NCBI RefSeq assembly: GCF_036178145.1
Contig: NZ_CP108067.1
Span: forward strand, 8,261,001-8,325,000
Length of the DNA stretch: 64,000 bases
Reading direction: 5' to 3'
Origin: Streptomyces sp. NBC_00273
GTDB taxonomy: Bacteria > Actinomycetota > Actinomycetes > Streptomycetales > Streptomycetaceae
Shown here: in pieces, positions 26,200-34,911 of the stretch
Numbering within the stretch: the stretch's first letter is position 1
Layout: each line of letters starts with the position of its first letter
Position numbers and translations under genes: made by a program
Notes under the pieces: generated by a model
Seen by the model: the letters and a program-made list of their open reading frames with translations, nothing else
What the model was told of the DNA's origin: nothing
The model's database searches: none

Positions 26200-28062
26200 A
26201 TGCCGCACGACGAACCGAAGTGGATCCCATCGAAAGACCCCATCGACCCCGCCCGTCCCGCCCCGGCGGAGCAGCCCCGTGAGCTGCGCCGCATCGTGGG
26301 ACTGTTCCGGCCCTACCGCGGCCGGCTCGCCGTCGTCGGCCTGCTGGTCGGCGCCTCCTCGCTGGTCGGCGTCGCCTCCCCGTTCATGCTCCGGGAGATA
26401 CTCGACGTCGCGATCCCGCAGGGCCGCACCGGGCTGCTCAGCCTGCTCGCGCTCGGCATGATCCTCACCGCCGTCGTCACCAGCGTCTTCGGCGTGCTCC
26501 AGACCCTGATCTCCACCACCGTCGGCCAGCGCGTCATGCACGACCTGCGCACCGCCGTCTACGGACAGCTCCAGCGGATGCCCCTGGCCTTCTTCACCCG
26601 GACCCGCACCGGAGAGGTGCAGTCCCGCATCGCCAACGACATCGGCGGCATGCAGGCCACCGTCACCTCCACCGCGACCTCGCTCGTATCGAACCTGACG
26701 GCCGTCATCGCCTCCGTGGTCGCCATGCTCGCGCTCGACTGGCGGCTCACCCTCGTCTCGCTCCTCCTGCTCCCCGTCTTCGTGTGGATCAGCCGGCGGG
26801 TCGGCCGGGAGCGCAAGAAGATCACCATGAAGCGGCAGAAGCAGATGGCCGCCATGGCCGCGACGGTCACCGAGTCGCTCTCGGTGAGCGGCATCCTGCT
26901 CGGCCGCACCATGGGCCGCTCGGAATCCCTCACCTCCGCCTTCTCCGCCGAGTCCGAGAAGCTCGTCGGTCTGGAAGTGCGCTCCAGCATGGCCGGCCGC
27001 TGGCGGATGTCCACGATCGGCATCGTCATGGCCGCGATGCCCGCCCTCATCTACTGGGCCGCCGGCATCGCCCTCCAGACGGGCGCCCCCTCGCTCTCCG
27101 TCGGCACCCTCGTCGCCTTCGTCACGCTCCAGCAGGGACTGTTCCGGCCCGCCGTGAGCCTGCTGTCGACGGGCGTGCAGATACAGACCTCACTCGCGCT
27201 GTTCGCCCGCATCTTCGAGTACCTCGACCTTCCCGTGGACATCACCGAGCGCGCGGACGCGGTGCGGCTGGACCGGGCCAAGGGCGAGGTCGCCCTGGAG
27301 GACGTGCACTTCACGTACGACGCCAAGAACGGTCCGACCCTCTCGGGAATCGACATCACCGTTCCGGCCGGCGGGTCCCTCGCCGTCGTCGGTCCGACCG
27401 GCTCAGGCAAGAGCACCCTCAGCTACCTGGTGCCCAGGCTCTACGACGTCACCGGCGGACGGGTCGCCCTCGACGGGGTCGACGTGCGCGACCTCGACTT
27501 CGACTCGCTGGCCCGCTCGATCGGCGTGGTGTCCCAGGAGACCTACCTCTTCCACGCCTCGGTCGCCGACAACCTGCGCTTCGCCAAGCCGGACGCCACC
27601 GACGAGGAGATTGCCGAGGCGGCCCGCGCGGCCCAGATCCACGACCACATCGCCTCCCTGCCCGACGGGTACGACACCCTGGTCGGCGAGCGCGGCTACC
27701 GGTTCTCCGGAGGCGAGAAGCAGCGCCTGGCCATCGCCCGCACCATCCTGCGGGACCCACCCGTGCTGATCCTCGACGAGGCCACCAGCGCCCTGGACAC
27801 CCGTACCGAGCACGCCGTCCAGCGGGCCATCGACAACCTCTCCGCGGGCCGCACGACCATCACCATCGCGCACCGCCTCTCCACCGTCCGCGACGCCGAC
27901 CAGATCGTGGTCCTGGACGCAGGGCGCATCGCCGAGCGCGGCACCCATGAGGAGCTGCTCAAGATGGACGGCCGGTACGCCGCCCTGGTCCGCCGGGACC
28001 GGGACGCCGCGCTCGCGCCCGAACCGCCCGAGGGCGTCCAGTTGGCTCCGGTAAATGTGTGA
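26200..28062 (+). CDS. MarR-controlled ABC exporter (permease-ATPase fusion)
   Basis: A 620-residue half-transporter. Six membrane segments are spread over about residues 40-330; the ATPase domain has Walker A GPTGSGKST, Q-loop VVSQETYLF, signature FSGGEKQRLAIA, Walker B LILDEATSALD and switch His IAHRLS, all intact, so it can act as a homodimer. The Met at 26200 (MPHDEPKWIPS) is preferred: an upstream in-frame ATG at 26086 would place the start before the promoter/operator palindrome. It probably exports a hydrophobic toxic compound; control by the divergent MarR protein is inferred. Confidence 0.92.
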   Translation: MPHDEPKWIPSKDPIDPARPAPAEQPRELRRIVGLFRPYRGRLAVVGLLVGASSLVGVASPFMLREILDVAIPQGRTGLLSLLALGMILTAVVTSVFGVLQTLISTTVGQRVMHDLRTAVYGQLQRMPLAFFTRTRTGEVQSRIANDIGGMQATVTSTATSLVSNLTAVIASVVAMLALDWRLTLVSLLLLPVFVWISRRVGRERKKITMKRQKQMAAMAATVTESLSVSGILLGRTMGRSESLTSAFSAESEKLVGLEVRSSMAGRWRMSTIGIVMAAMPALIYWAAGIALQTGAPSLSVGTLVAFVTLQQGLFRPAVSLLSTGVQIQTSLALFARIFEYLDLPVDITERADAVRLDRAKGEVALEDVHFTYDAKNGPTLSGIDITVPAGGSLAVVGPTGSGKSTLSYLVPRLYDVTGGRVALDGVDVRDLDFDSLARSIGVVSQETYLFHASVADNLRFAKPDATDEEIAEAARAAQIHDHIASLPDGYDTLVGERGYRFSGGEKQRLAIARTILRDPPVLILDEATSALDTRTEHAVQRAIDNLSAGRTTITIAHRLSTVRDADQIVVLDAGRIAERGTHEELLKMDGRYAALVRRDRDAALAPEPPEGVQLAPVNV

Positions 28063-28125
28063 CCGTACGACCGGTACGCGGGTCGGGTGCCGGAAATGCA
28101 ATGAATCGCGGGTTAGCGTTCCCGC

Positions 28126-28989
28126 ATGCGCCATGAGTACCGGCCGCCGAAACGCCGTTCCCGGCTGACCCGCCGGGGCCGGCTGGCGCTCTTCCTCGGC
28201 ACGCTGCTCGCCCTCGGTGCGAGCGCCCTGATCCCGATGCTGCGCGGTGGCGAAGTGCCGGAGACGCCGCGCCGGCTGCTGATCCCCGAGGGCTGGCGGG
28301 CCCCGCAGGTGTATGCCGCGGTCGACCGCGAGCTGAAGCTCCCGCCGGGGTCCACGAAGGCGGCGGTGGCCACCGCCGGGCTGGCCCTGCCCGCGGAGGC
28401 CAAGGGCAATCCGGAAGGCTTCCTCTTCCCGGCGACGTACCCGGTGACCTCGAAGTCCACCCCTGGCACCCTCCTCACGCACATGGTGCGGACGGCGAAC
28501 CAGAAGCTCGCCACCCAGGCCGTCGTGGACGGCGGCAAGGCCCACGGGATGACCCCGTACCAGACGGCCACCCTGGCCAGCATCATCGAGGCGGAGGCCG
28601 AGGGCCGCGCCGACATGGGCAAGGTCGCACGGGTGGTGCACAACCGGCTGGCGAAGTCGATGCCGCTCCAGATGGACTCCACCATCAACTACGCGCTGAA
28701 CCGCAGCACCGTGGACACCAAGCTGAGCGACACCCGGATCGACAGCCCCTTCAACACCTACGCACGCCAGGGACTGCCGCCCACGCCGATCGACAGCCCG
28801 GGACTGCAGGCGATGGCGGCCGCGGTCGCCCCGACGCCCGGCGACTGGTTGTTCTTCGTCACCGTCAAGCCGGGGGACACCCGCTTCTCGGCGACGTACG
28901 AGGAACACAGGAAGCACGTCGCGGAGTTCAACCGGATCCGCGCGGGCGCCGGCTCCCGCACAGGTCAGGCCGGTCCCGCCGGGAAATGA
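28126..28989 (+). CDS. MltG-like endolytic peptidoglycan transglycosylase
   Basis: A 287-residue protein with an N-terminal membrane anchor (LALFLGTLLALGASALIP, about residues 20-38) and an extracytoplasmic YceG/MltG domain: LLIPEGW, EGFLFPATYPV, the catalytic-Glu motif LASIIEAEAEG, VVHNRL, LQMDSTINYAL and SPFNTYARQGLPPTPI. MltG enzymes cut nascent glycan strands during elongation. It is shorter than the usual MltG (about 350-600 residues in Streptomyces) and sits away from the usual aroE/ruvX neighbourhood, so it is probably a second, accessory copy. Confidence 0.88.
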   Translation: MRHEYRPPKRRSRLTRRGRLALFLGTLLALGASALIPMLRGGEVPETPRRLLIPEGWRAPQVYAAVDRELKLPPGSTKAAVATAGLALPAEAKGNPEGFLFPATYPVTSKSTPGTLLTHMVRTANQKLATQAVVDGGKAHGMTPYQTATLASIIEAEAEGRADMGKVARVVHNRLAKSMPLQMDSTINYALNRSTVDTKLSDTRIDSPFNTYARQGLPPTPIDSPGLQAMAAAVAPTPGDWLFFVTVKPGDTRFSATYEEHRKHVAEFNRIRAGAGSRTGQAGPAGK

Positions 28990-29058
28990 GGGGCGGTCGG
29001 CCCGGCAGCGGTTCTACGATCGGCTGCCTGCCGAGCGAGTGGACCGAGGGGGCGAACC

Positions 29059-30002
29059 GTGAAATGGCCATGGAGAGCGGAGACGAACGCTGAAGCGAAG
29101 GCCGGTGAGAGCGCGGAAGCGATCGACGGGTCGGCCTTCGACGAGGAGTCGATCGGCCAGCGCATTGAGGCGCGCTTGGACGCGGACGCGAGGGCGGCTG
29201 CGGTCGCCGAGCGGGCAGGGCACGAGCGGATGGTCGAACGCTGGGGCAGCAGAGTGGTCGAGTGGCGCGGCTGGCTGGCCCGTTCCCCCGCCGGGGTGGA
29301 CCTGCTCCACTGGTGGTACGACGAGGCCGAACTGACCGCCCTGGTCGGTGAGGAACGGTACGTGGAACGCCTGGGAGAACTGCTGTCGCTGGCATCGGCA
29401 CGCGACATCGCGGCGATGGGGCTCGGCTGCAACCGGCGCGTCGACCGGGCCTGCCGCTTCGCCGAGGTCTGCAGTCAGGATCCCGTCGTACCGCCGGGCG
29501 GGAAACTCGCGAGCTATCGGCACGGGGAGATACCCGGGGCGTGCAGCGGCTTCATCGACTGCTGGTCCAAGCACGAGATCGACGTGACCTTCGCCGACGG
29601 CGACGCCCACCGGTCGGTGCTCCTGTTCCGCGACCATCCGGACAAGGCCCGGCTCTGGGTGGACGGCGTGCGCGTGGGGGAGGGCGAATGGCTGGACAAG
29701 GGCGGCTTCTGGGAGGGCGAGCGCTACTTCACCATCCAGATCGAGGGCCCGGAGGGCCATCCGGAGCAGGGCTCGGCGATATGGGCCGCCAGCTGTACAA
29801 CATCGTGTCGCTCCTGATCCACGACGCGGAGCGGGGCACCACGCGCGTCCTGGTCCCGGAGGCCACCGAGAGCTGGACCGATCCCGCCCTGGAGGTGCGG
29901 GACGGGACGGGCCGGGTCTACCCGACCCGGGAGGCCCGCGCGGCCGGCGGCACCCCGGACCGGATCGTCCCCCTCGATGAGCCGGAGGCCCGGGCAGGCT
30001 GA
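29059..30002 (+). pseudogene. Hypothetical gene, apparently frameshifted near 29780
   Basis: Two overlapping frames look like one gene. The first (29059-29817) encodes 252 residues and ends in an unlikely tail (AASCTTSCRS). The second, from the ATG at 29781 to 30002, continues with typical codon use and plausible protein (GRQLYNIVSLLIHDAERGTT ... YPTREARAAGG). Adding one G in the GCGAT at about 29776-29780 would join them as GSADMGRQLYNIV. So a single-base deletion, a sequencing error, or true translational coupling of two genes are all possible. The N-terminal half is charged and helical; the middle has several Cys (CNRRVDRACRFAEVC) that might bind metal. I do not recognise the family. Confidence 0.55.
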
Positions 30003-30017
30003 GGGCCGCCGACGGGC

Positions 30018-31184
30018 TCAGGCCGCCGGGACGGGGGCGGGGGCAGGGGCAGGGGCGGGCACAGGTACGGGGACCGGGACCGGGGCGCCGGCCCGCTCGC
30101 GGGCCAGGAGCCGGCGGATCTCGCGCACCGCGGCGCCGCCCGCGCGGTTGGCGCCGACGGTCGACGCCGACGGGCCGTAGCCCACCAGGTGGATCCGTTC
30201 GTCGCGCACGGCCCGGGTTCCCTCGACCCGGATGCCCCCGCCCGGCTCGCGCAGGCGCAGCGGGGCGAGGTGGTCGACGGCCGCCCGGAATCCGGTGGCC
30301 CACAGGATGACGTCCGCGTCCACACGGCTCCCGTCGGCCCAGACGGCGCCCGTGGAGGTGAGCCGGTCGAAGACGGGCCGCCGGGCCAGCACGCCCGAGG
30401 CCAGACCGGCCCGGACGGCGTCGTTCAGCGGGAGTCCCGTCACGCTGACCACGCTCTGCGGCGGCAGTCCCCGACGCACCCGCTCGTCCACCAGGGCCAC
30501 CGCCGCCCGGCCCTCGGCCTCGCCGAAGCCGCCGTCGCGGAAGACCGGGGGGCGCCGGGTCACCCAGGTGGTCCCCGCCGCCACCTCGGCGATCTCCAGC
30601 AGGTGCTGCACGGCCGAGGTGCCGCCGCCGACGACGATCACCCGCGCCCCCGCGAACTCCTGCGGCCCCGGATAGTTCGCGGTGTGCAGCTGGCGGCCGC
30701 GGAAGGTCTCCTGACCCGGGTAGCGCGGCCAGAACGGCCGGTCCCAGGTCCCGGTGGCGTTGACCAGGGCCCGGGCCGACCAGATGCCGGCAGAGGTCTC
30801 CACGCGCAGCCGCCCCGCGTCCCCCTCGCGTACGGCGGACACGTCCACGGGCCGGCGTACGCGCAGGTCGAAGCGGTCCTCGTAGGCGGCGAAGTACTCC
30901 CCTATGACCTGCGACGACGGCCGCAGCGGGTCGGCGTCCGTCAGCTCCATGCCGGGCAGGGCGTGCATGCCATGGACCTTGCCGTAGGTGAGCGAGGGCC
31001 AGCGGAACTGCCAGGCCCCGCCCGGGCGGGGTGCGTGGTCGAGGACCACGTGGTCGAGCCCCGCCCGCGTCAGGTGGTACGCGCTGGACAGACCGGCCTG
31101 CCCGGCGCCGATGACCACCACGTCCACGTCCACCGGCCCGTCCACGTCCACCGGCCCGTCCGCGCCCCGCATCATGTCGTTCAC
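30018..31184 (-). CDS. Flavin-containing monooxygenase-type NAD(P)/FAD oxidoreductase
   Basis: A 388-residue two-dinucleotide-fold flavoprotein. The FAD-binding GxGxxG is VVIGAGQAGLSSAYHL (about residues 23-38); the NADPH-binding motif is VIVVGGGTSAVQHLLEIA. The FMO-like stretch (YPGPQEFAGARV) lies between them, and ILWATGFR is the typical C-terminal ATG motif. It probably oxygenates a small substrate with FAD and NADPH. There are two oddities: an N-terminal duplication GPVDVDGPVDVD, and a C-terminal Pro-Val/Pro-Ala run of about 20 residues, both from tandem DNA repeats. GTG 31184 is the likely start. Confidence 0.85.
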   Translation of the reverse strand: MNDMMRGADGPVDVDGPVDVDVVVIGAGQAGLSSAYHLTRAGLDHVVLDHAPRPGGAWQFRWPSLTYGKVHGMHALPGMELTDADPLRPSSQVIGEYFAAYEDRFDLRVRRPVDVSAVREGDAGRLRVETSAGIWSARALVNATGTWDRPFWPRYPGQETFRGRQLHTANYPGPQEFAGARVIVVGGGTSAVQHLLEIAEVAAGTTWVTRRPPVFRDGGFGEAEGRAAVALVDERVRRGLPPQSVVSVTGLPLNDAVRAGLASGVLARRPVFDRLTSTGAVWADGSRVDADVILWATGFRAAVDHLAPLRLREPGGGIRVEGTRAVRDERIHLVGYGPSASTVGANRAGGAAVREIRRLLARERAGAPVPVPVPVPAPAPAPAPVPAA

Positions 31185-31223
31185 GGTTCTACCAACTTGC
31201 GGCGGGCGTCGGATCTTCCCGGG

Positions 31224-31415
31224 CTACGGCGCCAGCGGGCCGCGCGAGGCCAGCTCCGGGGTCACCCCCTCGCCGAACCGGTACGCCTCCTCCAGGTGCG
31301 GGTAGCCCGACAGCACGAAGTTCTCGATCCCGAGCGCGCGGTACTCCTCGATCCGGTCCGCCGCGCCCCGGGCCTCCTTCGCCGAGTCGCGCGAGAGGGT
31401 GTGTAGCCAGGAGCA
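31224..31415 (-). pseudogene. ssuD: Remnant of alkanesulfonate monooxygenase C-terminus
   Basis: Reading leftward, about 55 residues match the C-terminal end of the FMNH2-dependent alkanesulfonate monooxygenase SsuD (a 360-380 residue luciferase-fold enzyme): [20 protein letters not shown] followed by [12 protein letters not shown]. Nothing upstream in this frame resembles the N-terminal 300 residues; the sequence before about 31415 is unrelated. The gene has thus lost most of its 5' part, while its leader peptide at 31553-31621 survives upstream. No ssuABC transporter genes are adjacent, so the sulfonate locus here is decayed. Confidence 0.8.
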
Positions 31416-31552
31416 GCGGGCCCGCGGTCCGGCGGATCCAGCGGGGTACGGGACGGCGCCGCGCGGAGTCGCCACGACGGCCACGAGCTCAGGGGTGTGC
31501 GGGCACGCCGGGGAAGAGCGCGGAGCGCTCGTGACGGATCAGGAGAGGGGCG

Positions 31553-31621
31553 TCAGCAGCCGCGGCGACACGCGGCGCAGGCCACCCGCAGCAGGTCGAT
31601 GTGACCGTGCGTGGTGAGCAT
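31553..31621 (-). CDS. Cys-rich leader peptide upstream of the ssuD remnant, 22 aa
   Basis: An ATG at 31621 (minus strand) opens a 22-codon frame ending MLTTHG then HIDLLRVACAACRRGC and TGA. The HIDLLRVA motif followed by Cys and Arg residues is characteristic of the short 'putative leader peptides' found before sulfur-metabolism genes in Streptomyces. By analogy with poly-Cys leader ORFs in mycobacteria, which sense cysteine through ribosome stalling, it should be an attenuator. Three Cys codons fall in the last eight positions. A TTGACC (31668-31673, minus strand) lies upstream as a possible -35. Its downstream target is now a gene fragment. Confidence 0.75.
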   Translation of the reverse strand: MLTTHGHIDLLRVACAACRRGC

Positions 31622-31748
31622 GGCTGAACGCAACGTGCGGCGAAACCGAGTCACCTGGCTCGGGCGGGGTCAACGGTGTCTCGCCCACTGGACCCGCCGT
31701 CTCGAAATCAGGGTTCAGTCCGGCGAGGCCGGATGCGTCCCCGGTGGC

Positions 31749-33164
31749 TCAACGGGCCTTCGCGCCGTCCGTGCCGATCCCGGTGTCGGTGTCGGTGCTG
31801 GTTCCGCTGTCGGTACGGCGCAGCGTCGCCAGGACCGGACCGGTCGGCTGTAGGGTGAGCCCGGGGAAGACCCCGGCCCGTTCGCTCCCGCTGTCCAGGT
31901 GGAACCGCTGCGCCAGCACGGCGAGTACGAGCGCGGCCTCCACCAGGGCGAACCGCGCACCCAGGCAGGCCCGCGGGCCGCCACCGAAGGGGAACCAGGC
32001 GTGTTCGGGCACCGAATGCGGGGCGTCGGCGTCCCAGCGCTCGGGGCGGAAGGCCTCCGGGTCCGGGAACCACCGTGCGTCGCGGTGCACCGACCAGGGG
32101 CTGGTCCATACCGAGGTCCCGGCCGGCACCGTGCGCCCGCCGAGCGTCGCCCCCTCCGTGGCCACCGCCGAGATCAGCCAGATCGGCGGATAGATGCGCA
32201 GGGCCTCCTTGACCACCTGCCGGGTCCAGGGCAGCCGCGCGTAGTCGTCGTAGGTCGGTAGCCTTCCGCCGAGCACCCGGTCCAGCTCCTCCGTCAGCCG
32301 GGCCCGCGCCGACGGCGCCCCCGACAACAGCTGCCAGGCCCAGGTCAGGGTGGTCGAGGTGGTCTCGTGGCCGCCGATGTAGAGGGTGATCGACTCGTCG
32401 CGCAGCTCCTTGCGGGAAAGCGGGTCCCCGGTGTCGTCGCGGGCCGCGAGCAGTCGGCTCAGCAGGTCGTCGCGTTCCGCGCCGGCGCCCGACGCGGCCT
32501 CGTGCTCCCGTATGACGTGCTCGATCTCCCGGTCGAGCACCGCCACGGCCTCCCGCATCCGGCGTCGCCCGGGAGTGCGGACCCAGGGCGGCAGGAACAG
32601 CGTCAGCCCGCGGAACTCCGCCCCCAGTTCCCGCTGCGCCGTGGCCATGGCCGCGCTGATGGGTGCTTCCCGGCCGGCGGCGTCGCTCCCGAACAGCGTG
32701 CGCACCGCGATCCGCTGGGTGAGCCCGGCCATCTCCCGGTGCACGTCGATCCGTTGGCCCGCGCGCCAGCCGCCCGCCAGGGCGTCCGTGCACTCCACCA
32801 TCGTGGCGGCGTACGAACGCACCTGGCGCGGCCGGACGGCGGGCTGGACCAGCGCCCGTTTGCGCCGCCAGTCGTCCCCGGTGGCGACGACCACCCCGTT
32901 GCCCAGCAACTGGCGGAAGGCCCAGCCCAGTTCCGTCGGCCGGAAGGTGGACTCGACGGCCCCGAGCAGTTCGCCGGCGTGCTCGGGCCGGGAGACCAGG
33001 ATGTTGCGCTGCGGGCCGAGCGCCCAGGGCACCCAGTCCCCGTAGCCGTCGCGCAGGGACTCGAAGAAGGCCAGGGGATCGCGGGCGAAGGCGGGGAGGT
33101 TGCCGAGCAGCGGCCATCGGCGCGGTCCGCCGCTCCGGGGGCCCGGGGTCAGGGTCGCGGTCAC
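31749..33164 (-). CDS. Cytochrome P450
   Basis: A 471-residue P450 with the I-helix motif YIGGHETTSTTLTWAW, the ExxR motif in VVKEALRIYPP, and the haem-binding loop FPFGGGPRACLGARFA, all intact. The N-terminus (RRWPLLGNLPAFARDPLAFF) has the Pro-rich hinge found in CYP102/CYP4-like and other class E P450s, and there is no membrane anchor. The last 20 residues are a Thr/Asp/Gly low-complexity tail (DSGTSTDTDTGIGTDG). It would need a ferredoxin partner; none is adjacent. GTG 33164 begins VTATLTPG. It diverges from the SRPBCC/MarR operon. The substrate is unknown. Confidence 0.9.
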   Translation of the reverse strand: MTATLTPGPRSGGPRRWPLLGNLPAFARDPLAFFESLRDGYGDWVPWALGPQRNILVSRPEHAGELLGAVESTFRPTELGWAFRQLLGNGVVVATGDDWRRKRALVQPAVRPRQVRSYAATMVECTDALAGGWRAGQRIDVHREMAGLTQRIAVRTLFGSDAAGREAPISAAMATAQRELGAEFRGLTLFLPPWVRTPGRRRMREAVAVLDREIEHVIREHEAASGAGAERDDLLSRLLAARDDTGDPLSRKELRDESITLYIGGHETTSTTLTWAWQLLSGAPSARARLTEELDRVLGGRLPTYDDYARLPWTRQVVKEALRIYPPIWLISAVATEGATLGGRTVPAGTSVWTSPWSVHRDARWFPDPEAFRPERWDADAPHSVPEHAWFPFGGGPRACLGARFALVEAALVLAVLAQRFHLDSGSERAGVFPGLTLQPTGPVLATLRRTDSGTSTDTDTGIGTDGAKAR

Positions 33165-33243
33165 GCAGGCATGGTGACAGCCGCCCCCGCAGGCCGCCAG
33201 AGAACGGACGGGGGTCTCCTCGGCGGGGTGTCGCCCGGCATCG

Positions 33244-33272
33244 TTGACGAATAGTCTGCGCGCAGATAATCT
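33244..33272 (+). promoter_or_regulatory. Promoter with embedded palindromic operator for the SRPBCC-MarR operon
   Basis: TTGACG (33244-33249) and TAATCT (33267-33272) are separated by exactly 17 bp, a near-consensus vegetative promoter. Between them sits the perfect 12-bp palindrome TCTGCGCGCAGA (33255-33266), where a bound repressor would block RNA polymerase. The operon's second gene encodes a MarR protein, the likely autoregulator. A ribosome-binding site (AGGGAGG) precedes the ATG at 33301. Confidence 0.7.
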
Positions 33273-33300
33273 ACGGATAGACGATTTAGGGAGGCCACCC

Positions 33301-33717
33301 ATGTGGGAGTACGAGCACGGCATCGAGACCGCCGCCACCGCCGAGGCGATCTGGCGGCTCTGGGCGGACGTGGAGAACTGGGGCGCCTGGAACGCCGGGG
33401 TCCAGAAGATCGAGATCGACGGTCCCTTCTCGGTCGGTACGCAGATCACGATGACGCCGCCCGGGGAAGACCCGATCCCGCTGCGCATCGCCGAGGCGGT
33501 CGAAGGCGAACGGTTCGTCGACGAGGTGCGCTTCGGCGACCTGCTGCTGCGGACCGTCCACCGGATCGACCCGGTCGGCCAGGACCGGGTCCGGGTCGTG
33601 TACCGGATGGAGATCACCGGCAACGGCGCCGACGAGGTCGGCCCGCAGATCGGCCCGGGCATCACCGCCGACTGGCCCGAGACGATGGCCTCGCTGGCCG
33701 AGCTGGCGCTTCGCTGA
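33301..33717 (+). CDS. SRPBCC (START/Bet v1-like) domain protein
   Basis: A 138-residue helix-grip protein of the polyketide cyclase/SRPBCC type: MWEYEHGIETAATAEAIWRL, WADVENWGAWNAGVQKIEID, then strands ending DRVRVVYRMEITG and a final long helix. The fold makes a hydrophobic pocket for lipids or other small ligands; it need not be an enzyme. The stop overlaps the start of the next gene (TGATG), so it is coupled to the MarR regulator, perhaps as the partner that binds or modifies the inducing ligand. Confidence 0.85.
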   Translation: MWEYEHGIETAATAEAIWRLWADVENWGAWNAGVQKIEIDGPFSVGTQITMTPPGEDPIPLRIAEAVEGERFVDEVRFGDLLLRTVHRIDPVGQDRVRVVYRMEITGNGADEVGPQIGPGITADWPETMASLAELALR

Positions 33718-34169
33718 TGCCCCTCAGCCCCGGCGAGAGCCCCGGCTTCCTGCTGTGGCACGCCACTCTGCGCTGGCAGCGCGACATCGCCACGGCCCTG
33801 GCTCCGCTCGACCTCACCCACGTGCAGTTCGTGCTGCTCGCCTGCACCTGGTGGCTCAACACCCAGGGCGAGCACCCCAATCAGCTGGCCGTCGCCCGCC
33901 AGGCCGGGACCGACGTCAAGATGACCTCCCAGGTCCTGCGCGCCCTGGAGCGCAAAGGGCTCGTCGAGCGCGAGGTCGACCCCGCCGACGCCCGGGCCAA
34001 ACGGCTGCGCGTCACCGACGCCGGCGCCGAACTGGCCCCACGGGCGATCGCGGCCGTCGAGCAGGCCGACGCGCAGTTCTTCCGGCCCGTGGCCGTCGGC
34101 GACGCGGTGGCCCTGCTCGGCCGCCTGGCCCGTCCCGAAACCGGGAATCCGCCCGCCGGGCCCGAGTGA
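33717..34169 (+). CDS. MarR-family regulator
   Basis: A 150-residue winged-helix regulator: RWQRDIATALAPLDLTHVQF, the helix-turn-helix NQLAVARQAGTDVKMTSQVL followed by ALERKGLVEREVDPADARAK (wing with DPADAR). It is the second gene of an operon with the SRPBCC gene and starts within that gene's stop codon. It probably binds the palindrome at 33255-33266 and so represses its own operon, and possibly the divergent P450 gene. The ligand is unknown. Confidence 0.88.
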   Translation: MPLSPGESPGFLLWHATLRWQRDIATALAPLDLTHVQFVLLACTWWLNTQGEHPNQLAVARQAGTDVKMTSQVLRALERKGLVEREVDPADARAKRLRVTDAGAELAPRAIAAVEQADAQFFRPVAVGDAVALLGRLARPETGNPPAGPE

Positions 34170-34196
34170 CACCACGGGCGAGCGGATCCGGAGGGG

Positions 34197-34874
34197 TTAC
34201 GCGGTCCGGAGTGCGGCCAGCCAGTCGTACGCCGCGTCCGCGCTGAACTCCGGTTGGCCGCCCGGGAAGAGGAGCCCGGCGGAAGCGAAGGCCGGGTCCC
34301 CCGCGATGTCCGGGGTGTACGGGACCGCCACGCAGGCCATGCCCGCGGCGTGCGCGGCCCGCGCCCCGGGCGCCGCGTCCTCGACGACCACGCAGTCGGC
34401 GGGCTCGGCGCCCAGCCGGCGGGCCGCCTCCAGGAACACGTCCGGAGCGGGCTTGCCGTGCGCCACCTCCTCGGCGGAGACCACCGTCGTCAGCAGCGCG
34501 TCCAGCCCGGTGCCCGACAGCACCGCGTCGATCGCGGCGAGCGAGGAACCGGAGGCCACCGCCATCGCCGCACCGTCGGCGTGCAGTCGCTCGACGAGCC
34601 CCCGCATCTGCGGGAAGACCTCGGTCCGGGTGCGGGCCAGCTCCAGGTAGGCGGCGTTCTGCTCGGCGAGCAGCTGCTCGACCGGTGCCGGGATCCCGTA
34701 CCGCTCCCGCAGGATCTCCAGGGTTTCCAGCGTGCCGATGCCGATGAAGCGGGAGTGCTGTTCCCACGTGAAATCGGGGACCCCGTGCCGCTCCAGGGTG
34801 CGGCGCCCGGACTCGTAGTAGTTCGGCTCGCTGTCCACGAGGGTGCCGTCGAGATCGAATATGACGGAGATCAT
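34197..34874 (-). CDS. HAD-superfamily phosphatase (beta-phosphoglucomutase-like subfamily)
   Basis: A 225-residue HAD hydrolase: motif I VIFDLDGTLVDSEPNYYESG with nucleophile Asp8 and Asp10, motif II Ser in AVASGSSLAA, motif III Lys in HGKPAPDVFLEAA, and motif IV VVVEDAAPGARAAHAAG. The helical cap after motif I identifies subfamily IA with a C1 cap, as in phosphatases acting on sugar phosphates. The cytoplasmic substrate is not predictable. Nearest relatives may be annotated as GS1-like or YcjU-like phosphatases. Confidence 0.9.
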   Translation of the reverse strand: MISVIFDLDGTLVDSEPNYYESGRRTLERHGVPDFTWEQHSRFIGIGTLETLEILRERYGIPAPVEQLLAEQNAAYLELARTRTEVFPQMRGLVERLHADGAAMAVASGSSLAAIDAVLSGTGLDALLTTVVSAEEVAHGKPAPDVFLEAARRLGAEPADCVVVEDAAPGARAAHAAGMACVAVPYTPDIAGDPAFASAGLLFPGGQPEFSADAAYDWLAALRTA

Positions 34875-34911
34875 CCGTTGGGCCCGTCCTGCCGCTCGTG
34901 TCCTGTCCCGC

